Source: DATDIC01 sp963777625 (GTDB lineage Bacteria; Pseudomonadota; Alphaproteobacteria; Acetobacterales; Acetobacteraceae). From it: a stretch of 64,000 nt of DNA. The DNA lies in the NCBI GenBank assembly GCA_963777625.1, contig CAVZRO010000011.1, positions 368,497 to 432,496 of the forward strand, given 5' to 3'. This document shows, one piece after another, positions 17,657-27,164 of the stretch (its first letter is position 1; each line of letters starts with the position of its first letter). The notes beneath the pieces were generated by a model, which saw only the letters and a list, made by a program, of their open reading frames with translations, had not been told where the DNA came from and searched no databases. Position numbers and translations under genes: made by a program.

Positions 17657-17935
17657 TCAGGCCGCCGCCGGCACGGTCCGGAAGTCCTCATTGCGCATCA
17701 TCAGTGCCCAACCGATGCGCGCCATTTTGTTTGCCAGCGCCACCGCCGCGACCAGGCGCGGCTTGGTCGCCAGCAGCTTGACCAGCCACGGCTCCTGGGT
17801 CGCCCGCTTGCTGCGCAGCACCGCCATGGCGCCGTTCACCAGCAGCCGGCGCAGATAGCCATTGCCGCGCTTGCTGATCGGCCCGAGCTTCACCTCCCAC
17901 CCCGCCTCGCGGCGCCCGGCGGCAGGCGGCGAACT
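17657..17935 (-). pseudogene. C-terminal fragment of an IS110/IS1111-family transposase
   Basis: The frame ending at 17657 reads KLGPISKRGNGYLRRLLVNG, then MAVLRSKRATQEPWLVKLL and VAAVALANKMARIGWALMMR. This is the C-terminal Transposase_20 region of IS110/IS1111 elements. Just upstream the frame changes, near 17900, where a piece of the REFAAW segment is in another phase. The DEDD catalytic domain is missing, so it is dead. Confidence 0.75.
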
Positions 17936-18084
17936 CCCACGCGCAGGCTGCCTGGATTCCCGCCATCGCGTCCCGTGCAAGAATTCGAACGCAATGCCGC
18001 CGTCGCCGTGCTGGATTCCCGGTCGCGACGGCGCTGACCCAGCGCAGATCGCGCGCCGCATCGGCGGCCGTTCCCGCCCCCCTC

Positions 18085-18156
18085 GCCGTCATTCCCGCGG
18101 AAAGCGGGAATCCAGCAGCGGCGGCCTGGATTCCCGCTTTCGCGGGAATGACGAGA
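18085..18156. repeat. Two tandem R1 hairpins
   Basis: CATTCCCGCGGAAAGCGGGAA and, 20 bp later, GGATTCCCGCTTTCGCGGGA form two stems in opposite orientation just downstream of the histidine kinase gene. They match the R1 hairpin family and could serve as a terminator. Confidence 0.65.
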
Positions 18157-18199
18157 TGACGCGGTTGTTTCCGAACGACCCCTTGGCGGCACCGCGAGG

Positions 18200-20332
18200 T
18201 CAGGACGCGGGCATCGCGCTCGACACCCGGCGCAGCACGGCGGCGATCTTCTCCAGACTGAACGGCTTCTCCACAATCCGGCAGCCACGCGCGATCCAGC
18301 TTCGCAGCATGTCATCGCCGGCATATCCGGTGACAAACACGATCGGCAGGTCGGGCATCAGCCGGGTCGCCGCATCGGCCAGTTCGGCGCCGTTCATGCC
18401 GGGCATGGCGAAGTCGGCGACCAGCAGATCGAACTGCCGCGTCCGCAACAGCTCCAGCGCCTGTTCACCCCCTTGCGCCTCCGTAACATTGTGTCCAAGC
18501 TCGATCAGCATATCGCGCGCCGAGGCACGCGCGCCGGCATCATCATCGACCAGCAGCACCTCCAGCGGACGCGCCGGATCTGCTGACGGCCCCTCGTCGT
18601 CCTCGATGGCATCGTCCGCACGTGGCAGGTAGACGCGCACGGTCGTGCCGCGCCCGGGTTCGCTGTCCAGCGTCGCGGTACCGCCGAGCTGGCTTGCGAA
18701 ACCGTGCACCATCGACAATCCAAGACCGGTTCCTTGCCCCGGACCCTTGGTCGTGAAGAACGGTTCGAACGCGCTGCGCCTGATCTCCTCGGCCATTCCG
18801 CTGCCGGTGTCGGTGACCGCGACCATGACGTAGTCGCGGCGTGCCAGCCCAGCGGGCAGGTCAGCCTCGGGCGGCACGTTGCGGGTGATGAAGGTCAACG
18901 AGCCGCCGTCCGGCATCGCATCCCTTGCGTTGGTCACCAAATTCAGCAGCGCCAGTTCAAGCTGCGTCGGGTCGGCGAGTGCACGCCACGGATCCCGCTC
19001 CAGGTCGTAGCCGACCTGCACGGCACCGCCGCACGCACGCCGCAACAGCTCCTCGGCATCCCGGATCAGGTCGTTGACGGCCACCGCTCGCGGCGCGATG
19101 ACCCGCTTGCGTGCAAACGAAAGCATTTGCGCGGTCAGCCGTGCGCCGCGTTGCGCCGCCTGCTGGGCTATCGTGAGGTGGCGGATCAGCCGCGCGTCCT
19201 GCACCCGCCGCAGCGCCAGCTCCAACGAGCCAAGCACGGCAGCCAGCAGATTATTGAAATCGTGCGCCACCCCGCCGGTGAGCCGACCCAGCGCCTCAAG
19301 CTTTGCCGCCTGTTGCAGTGCCATCTCCGCGCGCTGGCGGCGCTCGGTTTCATCCAGCAGCACCTGCAAGCCGGCCTGCTCACGCGCGGCGTGCTTCATG
19401 GCACGGCTGGAGGTCAGCAGCAGCGCGGTGGACGCCAGCACCGCGAAAGCGGCAAATATTGCCAGGTGCTGGTACCATTCCGCCAGCACCTGTTGCAGAT
19501 CGAGCGTATAGATCACCACCAGGTCGGTCTGCTGAACAGTGCGGTAGGCGAACAGCTTTCTGCGATGGTCGTACCGCGAACGTACCTCCCCGGTACCGTT
19601 ATCCGGGCTGCGCGCCAGTGCCTGCATCACCGGCCGGTCAGCAGCGATCATGTAAGACAATCGCGGTTCCGGCGGGTACCTCACCAGGATGGTGCCATCC
19701 CGGCGCAACAGCGCGGCCGATGCGCCGGGATGCCAGGCCAGCACCGATTCATAGAAGCCGCGGAAATATTCCGGCGACAGCGTGACCGCCGCGACCCCGT
19801 CGAAATTCCCGTCCTTCAGGCGCGCCCGGCTGACCACGAACCCCAGCGTGCCGGCCGCCTGGCCATGAAACGGCGCGGTGATCAACAGCCCAAGCCGGCC
19901 CTTGATGGCGGCCTGGAAATACTCCCGGTCGCGATCATCGTACGGACGCATGGGAAACGCACGGCTGCTGACGGAATTGAAGCCGTTCGGGTCCACGAAG
20001 AAAGCCGACTGAAGCTGCGGCAACTGCCGGGTCAACCCAACCAGGAACCGATACACAGCCTCCGAGTGGCCGATCTCCGTCCAGCTCATGCCCTTTACAC
20101 GCTGCGTCTGCAGATCGAGCGCCAGCGTGGCGATCTGCATCACTGCATCGGCGTGCTCGGCGAGTGCGTGCGTGGTTGCGGCCGCGGTGTCCCGTGCGCG
20201 GGCCATGACCGAGGAATGGTCGTACCACGCCGCCGCTCCGAACATGAGGAGGGGTGCGAGAATGGATGCAGCCAGCCATCCGGCGGCAGCCTGCTCCCGG
20301 CGCTTGGCTTTCGCCGGTACAAGTCGGACCAT
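18200..20332 (-). CDS. Hybrid sensor histidine kinase with periplasmic PDC-like sensor
   Basis: A 710-aa protein. A transmembrane helix (18-36), a large extracytoplasmic domain (about 40-285) with the Cache/PDC pattern, and a second helix (about 290-308) are followed by HisKA with H357 (GGVAHDFNNLLAAVL). HATPase_c shows NLVTNARDAMPDGG and GTGLGLSMVHGFASQLGG. A C-terminal receiver has LLVDDDAGARAS and the phosphoacceptor Asp in LLVADFAMPGMNG. No separate response regulator is adjacent, so output probably goes through an unlinked phosphotransfer or regulator protein. The ligand is unknown. Confidence 0.9.
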   Translation of the reverse strand: MVRLVPAKAKRREQAAAGWLAASILAPLLMFGAAAWYDHSSVMARARDTAAATTHALAEHADAVMQIATLALDLQTQRVKGMSWTEIGHSEAVYRFLVGLTRQLPQLQSAFFVDPNGFNSVSSRAFPMRPYDDRDREYFQAAIKGRLGLLITAPFHGQAAGTLGFVVSRARLKDGNFDGVAAVTLSPEYFRGFYESVLAWHPGASAALLRRDGTILVRYPPEPRLSYMIAADRPVMQALARSPDNGTGEVRSRYDHRRKLFAYRTVQQTDLVVIYTLDLQQVLAEWYQHLAIFAAFAVLASTALLLTSSRAMKHAAREQAGLQVLLDETERRQRAEMALQQAAKLEALGRLTGGVAHDFNNLLAAVLGSLELALRRVQDARLIRHLTIAQQAAQRGARLTAQMLSFARKRVIAPRAVAVNDLIRDAEELLRRACGGAVQVGYDLERDPWRALADPTQLELALLNLVTNARDAMPDGGSLTFITRNVPPEADLPAGLARRDYVMVAVTDTGSGMAEEIRRSAFEPFFTTKGPGQGTGLGLSMVHGFASQLGGTATLDSEPGRGTTVRVYLPRADDAIEDDEGPSADPARPLEVLLVDDDAGARASARDMLIELGHNVTEAQGGEQALELLRTRQFDLLVADFAMPGMNGAELADAATRLMPDLPIVFVTGYAGDDMLRSWIARGCRIVEKPFSLEKIAAVLRRVSSAMPAS

Positions 20333-20418
20333 CGGATGATTCTAGCGGCGTCGCCGGTGGACCCCGATGCCATGATGCGTCACGTTACGGTGATCAGCCG
20401 CAGCGAAGGAGAACACGC

Positions 20419-21220
20419 ATGACCTCGCCAGTCGAATACCGGGTCCAGGCGTGCAACACGGCGCGCGAGTTCGGAAAACAAGATCCACGACGATGCCGTC
20501 GCCAAGCGGTTCGGCTTCAGCGGCGGGCTGGTGCCGGGCGTGGACGTATACGCGTACATGGTGCATGCGCCGGTGGCGTTCTGGGGCCGCGCGTGGCTGG
20601 AGCGCGGCTTCGCCGAATGTCGCTTTCTCAGCCCCGTCTATGATGGGGACGAGGTTGTGGTGCTTGCGGACGAGACCGCCGATGGCCTCGGGCTGCAAGT
20701 AAACAGCGGCGCCCGGAGCTGCGCGACCGGTACAGTCTCATTGGCGCGCGGGCTACCAATCGCCGGCGATTTCGACGCACCGCCGGCACCACAAGACGAG
20801 CGGCCGCCCGCCGATGAAACGTCGCTCGCTGTGGGCCGGCTGCTCGGCATGCGGCCGCTGGAGCTGACGCCAGACTACGCCGCGCAGTATCTCGCCGGGA
20901 TTCGTGAGACCGATCCGCTCTATGCAGACGAAGGGCTGGCGCATCCGGGCGTGATCCTGCGCACCTGCAACTGGGCGCTGAGCCATAATGTCGTGCTCGG
21001 CCCATGGATGCATGTCGGCAGCACGGTGCAGAATCTCGGCGTGGCGCATGTCGGCGACGAATTGAAGGTGCGGGCGCGGGTGACGGCGAACTACGAGCGC
21101 AAAGGGCATCGGTTTGTCGAACTGGATGCGCTTGTGGTTGCCGGTGACCGCTCGGTCGCCCGGGTCACGCACGTGGCGATCTACCGGCCGCGGCAGGTGT
21201 CGGAGGCGGCGGACGCGTGA
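20419..21220 (+). pseudogene. MaoC/hotdog dehydratase-like gene with a 5' frameshift
   Basis: ATG 20419 starts MTSPVEYRVQACNTARE, which after a shift near 20467-20474 continues as SENKIHDDAVAKRFGFSGGL then VPGVDVYAYMVHAPVAFWG to the stop at 21220. One extra T in GAGTTCGG explains the shift. Apart from it the protein (about 267 aa) looks intact, with two hotdog-like halves. A GTG at 20531 could restart translation without the first domain's substrate loop. Whether the base is real needs the reads. Confidence 0.65.
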
Positions 21221-21288
21221 CGCTCAGCCAGATTGCCGCCCATATGTGTTGACGTTAGCCACGTTATGTCGGTTTCAAGGAGATCCGA

Positions 21289-21458
21289 GTGAACACGATG
21301 GTCGAAGTCACCGGCTGGTCGATGCCGAGGCCGCCGAGCTGCTGAACAGCCCGGCGCGGCGAGAGGCGGCGGGTCGCTACCCTGAAGGGAAGCCAAGACT
21401 CGGCTTCTCGTTTCTCCTGGAGCAAGGGTGGTATAATGCCCGGCAAGGAGATACCTGA
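21289..21458 (+). pseudogene. Small first gene of the zeta-toxin cassette, apparently frameshifted
   Basis: GTG 21289 has a strong AAGGAGAT ribosome site 5 nt upstream but ends after 18 codons. The neighbouring phase encodes a continuous tail, LVDAEAAELLNSPARREAAG then YPEGKPRLGFSFLLEQGWYN, whose stop (21456-21458) overlaps the next ATG as TGATG. The tight coupling shows that the second phase is the coding one, so an indel near 21320 probably splits a protein of about 56 aa. No family was recognised. Confidence 0.4.
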
Positions 21459-21661
21459 TGTTGGACGATCTCGACGAAGTCATGAATCCGGTCCGGTTGG
21501 AGGCGGCGGCCAACGCGTCCCTCAACGCTCGCCGGGCGCGCCACCAGCCGATGCTGTATCAGCGCGGGGAGTGGATGGTCCTCGAACGGGGCGACGGCAG
21601 CATTGAACCGATTGCCAAGCTCGGCGAGTTCAAGGCCGAACAGGTTCTCGCCAAGGTGTGA
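21458..21661 (+). CDS. Small protein upstream of zeta toxin, putative antitoxin
   Basis: A 67-aa charged protein (MLDDLDEVMNPVRLEAAAN... QVLAKV) with an AAGGAGAT ribosome site. Its stop overlaps the zeta-toxin start (GTGTGAGC at 21656-21663). Position and coupling are those of an antitoxin preceding its toxin. The sequence itself matches no antitoxin fold I can name, so the role is inferred from context only. Confidence 0.6.
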   Translation: MLDDLDEVMNPVRLEAAANASLNARRARHQPMLYQRGEWMVLERGDGSIEPIAKLGEFKAEQVLAKV

Positions 21662-22284
21662 GCCGGCTGCTCGTCTATGCCGGACCGAACGGCTCGGGGA
21701 AAAGCAGCCTGCGGGAGGCGTTGGACGACACCACCGAGACCGTGATCGACCCGGACCAGATTGCTCGGACGATCGAACCCCGAAATCCACGGAGCGTTGA
21801 TCGGCAAGCGGGCGCCGCCGCTCTTGTTGCATTTCGGCAAGCTATCCGGGCTGGACATTCATTGTCGATCGAGACGACCTTGTCAGGCCGCACGGTCTTT
21901 AACCGGCTAAGTGATGCGCGTGCCGCCGGCTATGAAGTCGGACTGAACTACATTGCCCTTGCCGATGTGGAAGCGAACGTCGCCCGCGTCACACTTCGGG
22001 CCATCGCCGGAGGCCATTATATCGAGCCTGACGTGGTCCGTCGTCGCGCCAAGCGCAGCTTGACCAATCTGCCGAGAGCCATCGTTCTCGCCGATCGAAC
22101 AATGATCTTCGACAATAGCGGCGAGCGCCACACGCTCATTCTCGAGATCACCCGCGGCAAGATGGAGTTCCGCACGGACATGCCACCGTGGCTTCAGAGG
22201 ATTATGCCGAGAATCGAAGCCAAGCTCGCGGATTGGATTTGGGAGCCGCGGATGCCGAGCCGTGATTCAGAGGATCGGGATTGA
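21658..22284 (+). CDS. Zeta-toxin family P-loop kinase
   Basis: A 208-aa protein with GTG start at 21658. The P-loop GPNGSGKSS (9-17) and the following LREALDDTTETVIDPDQIAR, with SIETTLSGRTVFNRL and an Arg-rich VVRRRAKRSLTNLP, match zeta toxins and related UDP-GlcNAc kinases. Such enzymes phosphorylate UDP-N-acetylglucosamine or related substrates. It is translationally coupled to the 67-aa gene. Confidence 0.8.
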   Translation: MSRLLVYAGPNGSGKSSLREALDDTTETVIDPDQIARTIEPRNPRSVDRQAGAAALVAFRQAIRAGHSLSIETTLSGRTVFNRLSDARAAGYEVGLNYIALADVEANVARVTLRAIAGGHYIEPDVVRRRAKRSLTNLPRAIVLADRTMIFDNSGERHTLILEITRGKMEFRTDMPPWLQRIMPRIEAKLADWIWEPRMPSRDSEDRD

Positions 22285-22447
22285 TATGCCTCGCTGTGGC
22301 AGACCATCAATCACGCCTTGCTGATGGCCGCGCGTAAGACGGACCGGACCCGAGCTGGCGGCATGACGGCGTAGTCAGGGGGCGGTTACGGAGCCGGCAT
22401 TTAATAATTTCGATGGCAGCGGCGGAGCGACCGATTCGGTCAATTTA

Positions 22448-22909
22448 CTATCCACTCGAGGCTACGAACTGCCGCTTAGCATCATCCCAGGCGAGCTTTA
22501 CAGATACCGATGCTGGACCTAGCACGGCAGGATCGTATTTCTCGCCCTCTTTTAGCGGCGGTTCCCGCAGCCCGCAGGCGAGACCAACAGCGCTCCCGAC
22601 GATTGTATCGGGGCGGATGGCGAATTGGGGTTCCTCACCTGCGGGTTCCCAGGCTCGAAAGATATAGTGAAATTCCGCTTCGCTATGATTGCGAGCCGTG
22701 GCTGCGAGTGCGCCGCTCGCAACGCCAGGCGCCAAGCGATCCAACCAGGGCAACGAGCATACCGGGCATCGAGCTATGCTATCGCTCATGGATGCCCATC
22801 CATTCCCGACCACAGTTTTTGCTCTCGCGGGTAACGGGTAATCGGCATCCGCCGACGAAATCCAGAAATGCGCCCACGACACGTCATCGCTGAATCTCCA
22901 GCCTCCCAT
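22448..22909 (-). CDS. Hypothetical protein, possibly a gene fragment
   Basis: A 153-aa frame. The C-terminal half (FRAWEPAGEEPQFAIRPDTI and GSAVGLACGLREPPLKEGEK) reads like real protein, while the N-terminal part is less convincing and no ribosome site is evident. No family is recognised. The surrounding 22285-22447 shows no gene. It may be the tail of a larger lost gene. Confidence 0.35.
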   Translation of the reverse strand: MGGWRFSDDVSWAHFWISSADADYPLPARAKTVVGNGWASMSDSIARCPVCSLPWLDRLAPGVASGALAATARNHSEAEFHYIFRAWEPAGEEPQFAIRPDTIVGSAVGLACGLREPPLKEGEKYDPAVLGPASVSVKLAWDDAKRQFVASSG

Positions 22910-22960
22910 GACACAATTTCAGCAGAGAAGAGTTCGATCATCTTTCGCCGGCGCCGGCAA

Positions 22961-23968
22961 TCAAAAATCCCCTGGCGCAATGACGTTCTGCGGCCGCGGC
23001 CCCAGCAGCGCCGCCCGCATCGTCTCTGCGCCCTTCACCCTTATGTCGTCCCACGCCTCGGGATCATGAAACGCCGAGTGCGGCGTGATGATCAGCCGCC
23101 CCTCCACCCAGGGCTCGCGCGCGCGGTAGGCGCGGATCAGCTCGGGCACCGGCTCGACCGGCGGTTCCACCGGCACGACATCCAGCCCCACCCCGGCGAG
23201 GTGTTCCCGCTTCAGCGCCTCCGCCACCGCGTCGATATCGATGATCGGGCCGCGTGCGGTGTTCACCACCACCGCGCCCTTGGGCAGCATCGCGAGCTGG
23301 TCCCGCCCGAGCAGCCCGCGGGTTTCCGGCGTCAGCGGTGCGTGCACCGACAGCGTGTCGGTCTGGCGCAGCAGGTCTTCCAAGGTGAGCGCGCGTCCGA
23401 TGCCCAGCGCCAACTCGGCGCCGTTCGGGCGATACGGGTCGAAGAACACCACGCGGAAACCGAATGCTTTCGCCCGCAACGCGACGGCGGTGCCAATGCG
23501 CCCCAGGCCGATGATCCCGAATGTCTGCACGGAGGATCGCCGGATCAGCGGGTCGAACACGGCTCGCCAGGGCGCCGGAGGGTCCTGGCGCTGCCATTCA
23601 TGGTGCAAGAGCAATCCGCGCCGCAGCGCCAGAACCAGCGCCATGGCGTGATCGGCGACCTCCGTGGTGCCGTAATCGGGCACGTTGCAGACCATGATCT
23701 GGCGCTCGGCCGCCGCCTTGCGATCGATGCCGTCGTAACCCACGCCCATCCGGCAGACCACGCGAAGCCTGGTGAAGCGGGCCAGATCGGCGGCGGACAC
23801 ACGCTGGCGCAGGATCATCAGACCGTCGGCAGCGGCGCAGTCCTCGTCGGACAGCTCCGCCAGCAGCTTCGTGCCGCGCACCAGGATGCGGATTTCGGGG
23901 CCATAGATGCGGCGTTCGACACTGTCGTCGGCGTAATTGTCCTCGGGGTAGAGTACGGTCCAGCGCAT
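22961..23968 (-). CDS. D-isomer-specific 2-hydroxyacid dehydrogenase
   Basis: A 335-aa protein from ATG 23968. The NAD-binding motif is IIGLGRIGTAVALRAKAFGF followed by FFDPY. The substrate-side residues include the conserved Arg in NTARGPIIDIDAVAEALKRE, an acidic residue in GVGLDVVPVEPP, and His in ITPHSAFHDPEA. Members reduce 2-keto acids; the exact substrate is unknown. It is divergent from the ThDP enzyme starting at 24081, so the pair may share a control region and a 2-keto-acid pathway. Confidence 0.88.
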   Translation of the reverse strand: MRWTVLYPEDNYADDSVERRIYGPEIRILVRGTKLLAELSDEDCAAADGLMILRQRVSAADLARFTRLRVVCRMGVGYDGIDRKAAAERQIMVCNVPDYGTTEVADHAMALVLALRRGLLLHHEWQRQDPPAPWRAVFDPLIRRSSVQTFGIIGLGRIGTAVALRAKAFGFRVVFFDPYRPNGAELALGIGRALTLEDLLRQTDTLSVHAPLTPETRGLLGRDQLAMLPKGAVVVNTARGPIIDIDAVAEALKREHLAGVGLDVVPVEPPVEPVPELIRAYRAREPWVEGRLIITPHSAFHDPEAWDDIRVKGAETMRAALLGPRPQNVIAPGDF

Positions 23969-24080
23969 GCGTTCCGCCCTGATCATCTGATGGCGAACGG
24001 TTTTGCCCGGGTTCGCCCCCTCCCGCAACGGCGGGGCTGGTCGTAATCTCGCCGCCGACCCTTAGGTGGAAGGAGCTTCG

Positions 24081-25619
24081 ATGAACGGCGCCGAATCCCT
24101 TGTGCACACGCTGCTGGCGAGCGGCGTCGATACGTGTTTCGCCAATCCCGGAACGTCGGAGATGCATTTTGTGGCGGCGCTGGACCGGATTCCCGGCATG
24201 CGCTGCGTGCTGGGCCTGTTCGAGGGTGTGGTGACCGGTGCGGCGGATGGCTATGGGCGGATGGCCGGCAAGCCGGCGGCGACCCTGCTGCATTGCGGGC
24301 CCGGCCTGGCAAACGGGTTGGCGAACCTGCACAACGCGCGGCGGGCCTCCACCGGCATCGTCAATGTCGTGGGGGATCAGGCGACGTATCACCGGCCGCT
24401 GGACGCGCCGCTGACCGCGGATACCGAGGGCTGGGCACGGCCGGTTTCGGGTTGGGTGCGGACCGCGACAGAGGCGGCGACGGTGGGCCGGGATGCGGCG
24501 GCGGCGGTGCAGGCGGCGCGCACGGCGCCCGGGCAGATCGCGACCTTGGTGCTACCGGCGGATACCGCCTGGACCGAGGGCGGCGTGGTGGCGGCGCGGC
24601 TCGATCCGCCCGGTCGGCCGATTTCCGACCCCCATCAGGTGAGGACGGCGGCGGGAGTGCTGCGCCGGCGGGAACCGACGCTGATCCTGCTGGGCGGCGA
24701 CGCGCTGCGGGCGGAGCCGCTGGAGATGGCGCACCGGATCGCCGCGGCGAGCGGGGCGAAGCTGATGGCGCTGGGCTCCAACGGGCGGGTCGCACGGGGA
24801 CGCGGGCGGGTGCCGGTGAACCGCATCCCGTACCCGGTGGACCAGGCGGTGAAGGCACTGGCGGAGTTCCGCCACATCATCCTGGTGTGCGCCCGCAAGC
24901 CGGTGATTTTCTTCGCTTATCCGAACAAGCCAGGGACACCGGTCGCTGGCGGGACCGAGCTGCACATCCTGGCACGCCCAGAGCAGGACCCGGCGGATGC
25001 TCTAGCGCGACTGGCCGAGGAGCTGGGGGCCGGACCGGCGGCGGCGCCTGACGCCGGGCCTCGGCCGGAGCCGGTGCGGGGCGCGTTGACGCCCGAGAAC
25101 GTGGCGCGGTGCCTGGCGGCGCTGCTGCCGGAGCAGGCGGTGGTGGCGGACGAGGCGGTTACCTTCGGTCGTGGATTTTTCCCCGCCACCTATGTCGCGG
25201 CGCCGCATGACTGGCTGCAGGTGACCGGCGGCGCCATCGGCGGCGGGATGCCGCTGGCGACCGGGGCGGCGGTGGGGGCGCCCGGGCGGCGGGTGGTGAA
25301 CCTGCAGGCCGACGGATCGGCGATGTACACGTTGCAGGCGCTCTGGACGCAGGCGCGCGAACGGCTGGATGTGACGACCGTGGTGTTTTCCAACCGGAAA
25401 TACGCGATCCTGATCGGCGAGCTGGCGAATGTCGGCGCCAACCCGGGGCGGACGGCGATGGACATGCTGGACCTGGGCAACCCGGACCTGAACTGGGTGG
25501 GGCTGGCGAACGCGATGGGCGTGGAGGCGGCCCGGGCGGAGAACTGCGAGGCGTTTTCTGATCTGTTTGCCGCGTCGGTGGGGCGGAAGGGACCGTTCCT
25601 GATCGAGCTGGTGGTGTAA
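24081..25619 (+). CDS. Thiamine diphosphate enzyme, acetolactate synthase large-subunit family
   Basis: A 512-aa protein from ATG 24081 with GGAAGGAG upstream. The cofactor-activating Glu is E49 (LFEGVVTGAADGYGR). The ThDP/Mg motif appears as NLQADGSAMYTLQALW with SNRKYAIL after it; the first Gly of GDG is replaced by Ala. It is shorter than biosynthetic IlvB (about 570 aa) and has no regulatory ilvN partner, so it may be a decarboxylase or benzoylformate-decarboxylase-like enzyme rather than valine-pathway AHAS. Confidence 0.8.
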   Translation: MNGAESLVHTLLASGVDTCFANPGTSEMHFVAALDRIPGMRCVLGLFEGVVTGAADGYGRMAGKPAATLLHCGPGLANGLANLHNARRASTGIVNVVGDQATYHRPLDAPLTADTEGWARPVSGWVRTATEAATVGRDAAAAVQAARTAPGQIATLVLPADTAWTEGGVVAARLDPPGRPISDPHQVRTAAGVLRRREPTLILLGGDALRAEPLEMAHRIAAASGAKLMALGSNGRVARGRGRVPVNRIPYPVDQAVKALAEFRHIILVCARKPVIFFAYPNKPGTPVAGGTELHILARPEQDPADALARLAEELGAGPAAAPDAGPRPEPVRGALTPENVARCLAALLPEQAVVADEAVTFGRGFFPATYVAAPHDWLQVTGGAIGGGMPLATGAAVGAPGRRVVNLQADGSAMYTLQALWTQARERLDVTTVVFSNRKYAILIGELANVGANPGRTAMDMLDLGNPDLNWVGLANAMGVEAARAENCEAFSDLFAASVGRKGPFLIELVV

Positions 25620-25685
25620 TATCAACTGTCGCGGACATCGACTCTTCGCGCGCCCCGTCACGGCCGCCAGGTCAGGGCACCCCCG

Positions 25686-25772
25686 TCATGGCCGGGCTTG
25701 TCCGGCTTGTCCCGGCCATCCACGACTTTGGCCGCTGCGAAGCGAAACGTCGTGGATGCGCCGGGCAGACGC
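25686..25772. repeat. Dispersed repeat R2 (GGCCGGGACAAGCC family)
   Basis: CATGGCCGGGCTTGTCCGGC and TTGTCCCGGCCATCCACGAC form an imperfect palindrome, followed by a degenerate CGTCGTGGATGCGCC. The same words recur at 29163-29195 and 63968-64000. It lies upstream of the MFS gene. Confidence 0.65.
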
Positions 25773-25823
25773 GGAGGGGCGCCCGAAAAGTCAATGTCCG
25801 GGGCGGTTGATATAAATGGCGAC

Positions 25824-27062
25824 ATGGTGAGCACGGGAACCGCCGTATCAACGCGGCCGATGACGCTGCTGTGGCCGCTCTACGTCGTCATTTTCATCGG
25901 TTTCATCGGATACAGCCTGATGATTACCGTGTTCACGCCGATGCTGCTGCGTGGCGACAGCGCGATGTTGCCGGTATCGGCCGGGATGTCCCAGCGCACG
26001 ATCGTGCTCGGCTTGCTGCTGTGCCTTTATCCGCTGGGGCAGTTCATCGGCTCGCCGATCCTGGGAGGGTTATCGGACCGGCTGGGACGGCGGCCGGTGC
26101 TGCTGGCATCATTGGCGGTGACCACGGCGTGCTACGCGGTGATCGGCGCGGCACTGGGACTGGCGAACCTGCCGCTGCTGGGCGGGGCGTCGTTGGTCGC
26201 CGGGCTGGCCGAGGCGAATATCGTCACGGCACAGAGCGCCATCACCGATCTGGTGCCGCCTGCCCAGCGCAACCGGTATTTCGGCTACATCTACATGAGC
26301 GCCAGCCTGGCCTACATCGTCGGGCCGCTGGCGGGCGGCAAGCTGGCCGATCCGGCGATCAGCCCGTGGTTCAGCGATGCGACGCCGTTCTGGGCGGTTT
26401 TCGTGCTGCTGGTGCTGACGATTTTCGCGGTGCTGCTGCTGTTCCGGGAAACGAGGGCGCCGGGCGTTGACCATGGCGCGCGCGGATGGGCGGCGGCGTT
26501 GGCCAGCATGGCGGTGGTGTTCACCGCGGTGTGGTTGCGGCGGTTCTATGCGGTGAATTTCCTGATCTATATCGCGATATTCGGTTTCTTCCGGTCCTAT
26601 CCGATGTACCTGGTGGACCGGTTTCATCTGGGGGTTTCCGCGGTCTCGGAGTTCGTGGCCTGGGTGGGCGTGCCGATCGTGCTGGCCAATCTGGGGGTGA
26701 CCGGATGGCTGACGCGGCTGGTGTCGGTACGGCGGCTGACGATCTGGTCGGCTGCGCTGACTGGCATCTGCATGGTTGCGATTGTGCTGCCGGGTGGGAA
26801 AGCGGCGCTGTGGCCCATCCTGTTCTGCACCGCCGCGGCGCTGGCGGTGTGTCTGCCGTCCTGCGCGACGCTGCTTTCCAACGCGGCGGAAGGTGAGGAT
26901 CAGGGGCGGGTGATGGGGAGCAACCAAGCGATTCAGGTCGGGGCGGAGGCTCTGTCCGGCGTGGCGGCGGGGCTGCTGGCGGCGGTGGTGATCAAGCTGC
27001 CGCTAATGGTGTTGGGCGGGACGGCGGTGGTGGCGGCGGTGCTGGTGATGGTGGTGGTTTAG
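25824..27062 (+). CDS. Major facilitator superfamily transporter
   Basis: A 412-aa protein with about 12 membrane helices, from ATG 25824. The loop 2-3 signature is GGLSDRLGRRPVLL. A second, weaker one lies at the half-way point. Upstream in-frame starts (25794, 25698) would run into the repeat R2 and are disfavoured. The sequence resembles drug/H+ antiporter-like MFS proteins, but the substrate is unknown. Confidence 0.85.
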   Translation: MVSTGTAVSTRPMTLLWPLYVVIFIGFIGYSLMITVFTPMLLRGDSAMLPVSAGMSQRTIVLGLLLCLYPLGQFIGSPILGGLSDRLGRRPVLLASLAVTTACYAVIGAALGLANLPLLGGASLVAGLAEANIVTAQSAITDLVPPAQRNRYFGYIYMSASLAYIVGPLAGGKLADPAISPWFSDATPFWAVFVLLVLTIFAVLLLFRETRAPGVDHGARGWAAALASMAVVFTAVWLRRFYAVNFLIYIAIFGFFRSYPMYLVDRFHLGVSAVSEFVAWVGVPIVLANLGVTGWLTRLVSVRRLTIWSAALTGICMVAIVLPGGKAALWPILFCTAAALAVCLPSCATLLSNAAEGEDQGRVMGSNQAIQVGAEALSGVAAGLLAAVVIKLPLMVLGGTAVVAAVLVMVVV

Positions 27063-27164
27063 GGGTGGGTGGATGGAGAATCGTTCCAAACCGCGAAACG
27101 GTTGAGGGGTTGGGCGACAAACCCGCTCATATCTGGGTTCACTTTTCCGAATCGAGGGGTAGCT

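Noticed and set aside
24081..25619. Biosynthetic acetolactate synthase (ilvB)
   Set aside because: No ilvN or ilvC neighbour, shorter than IlvB, and the ThDP motif begins ADG instead of GDG. Kept as a family-level call only.
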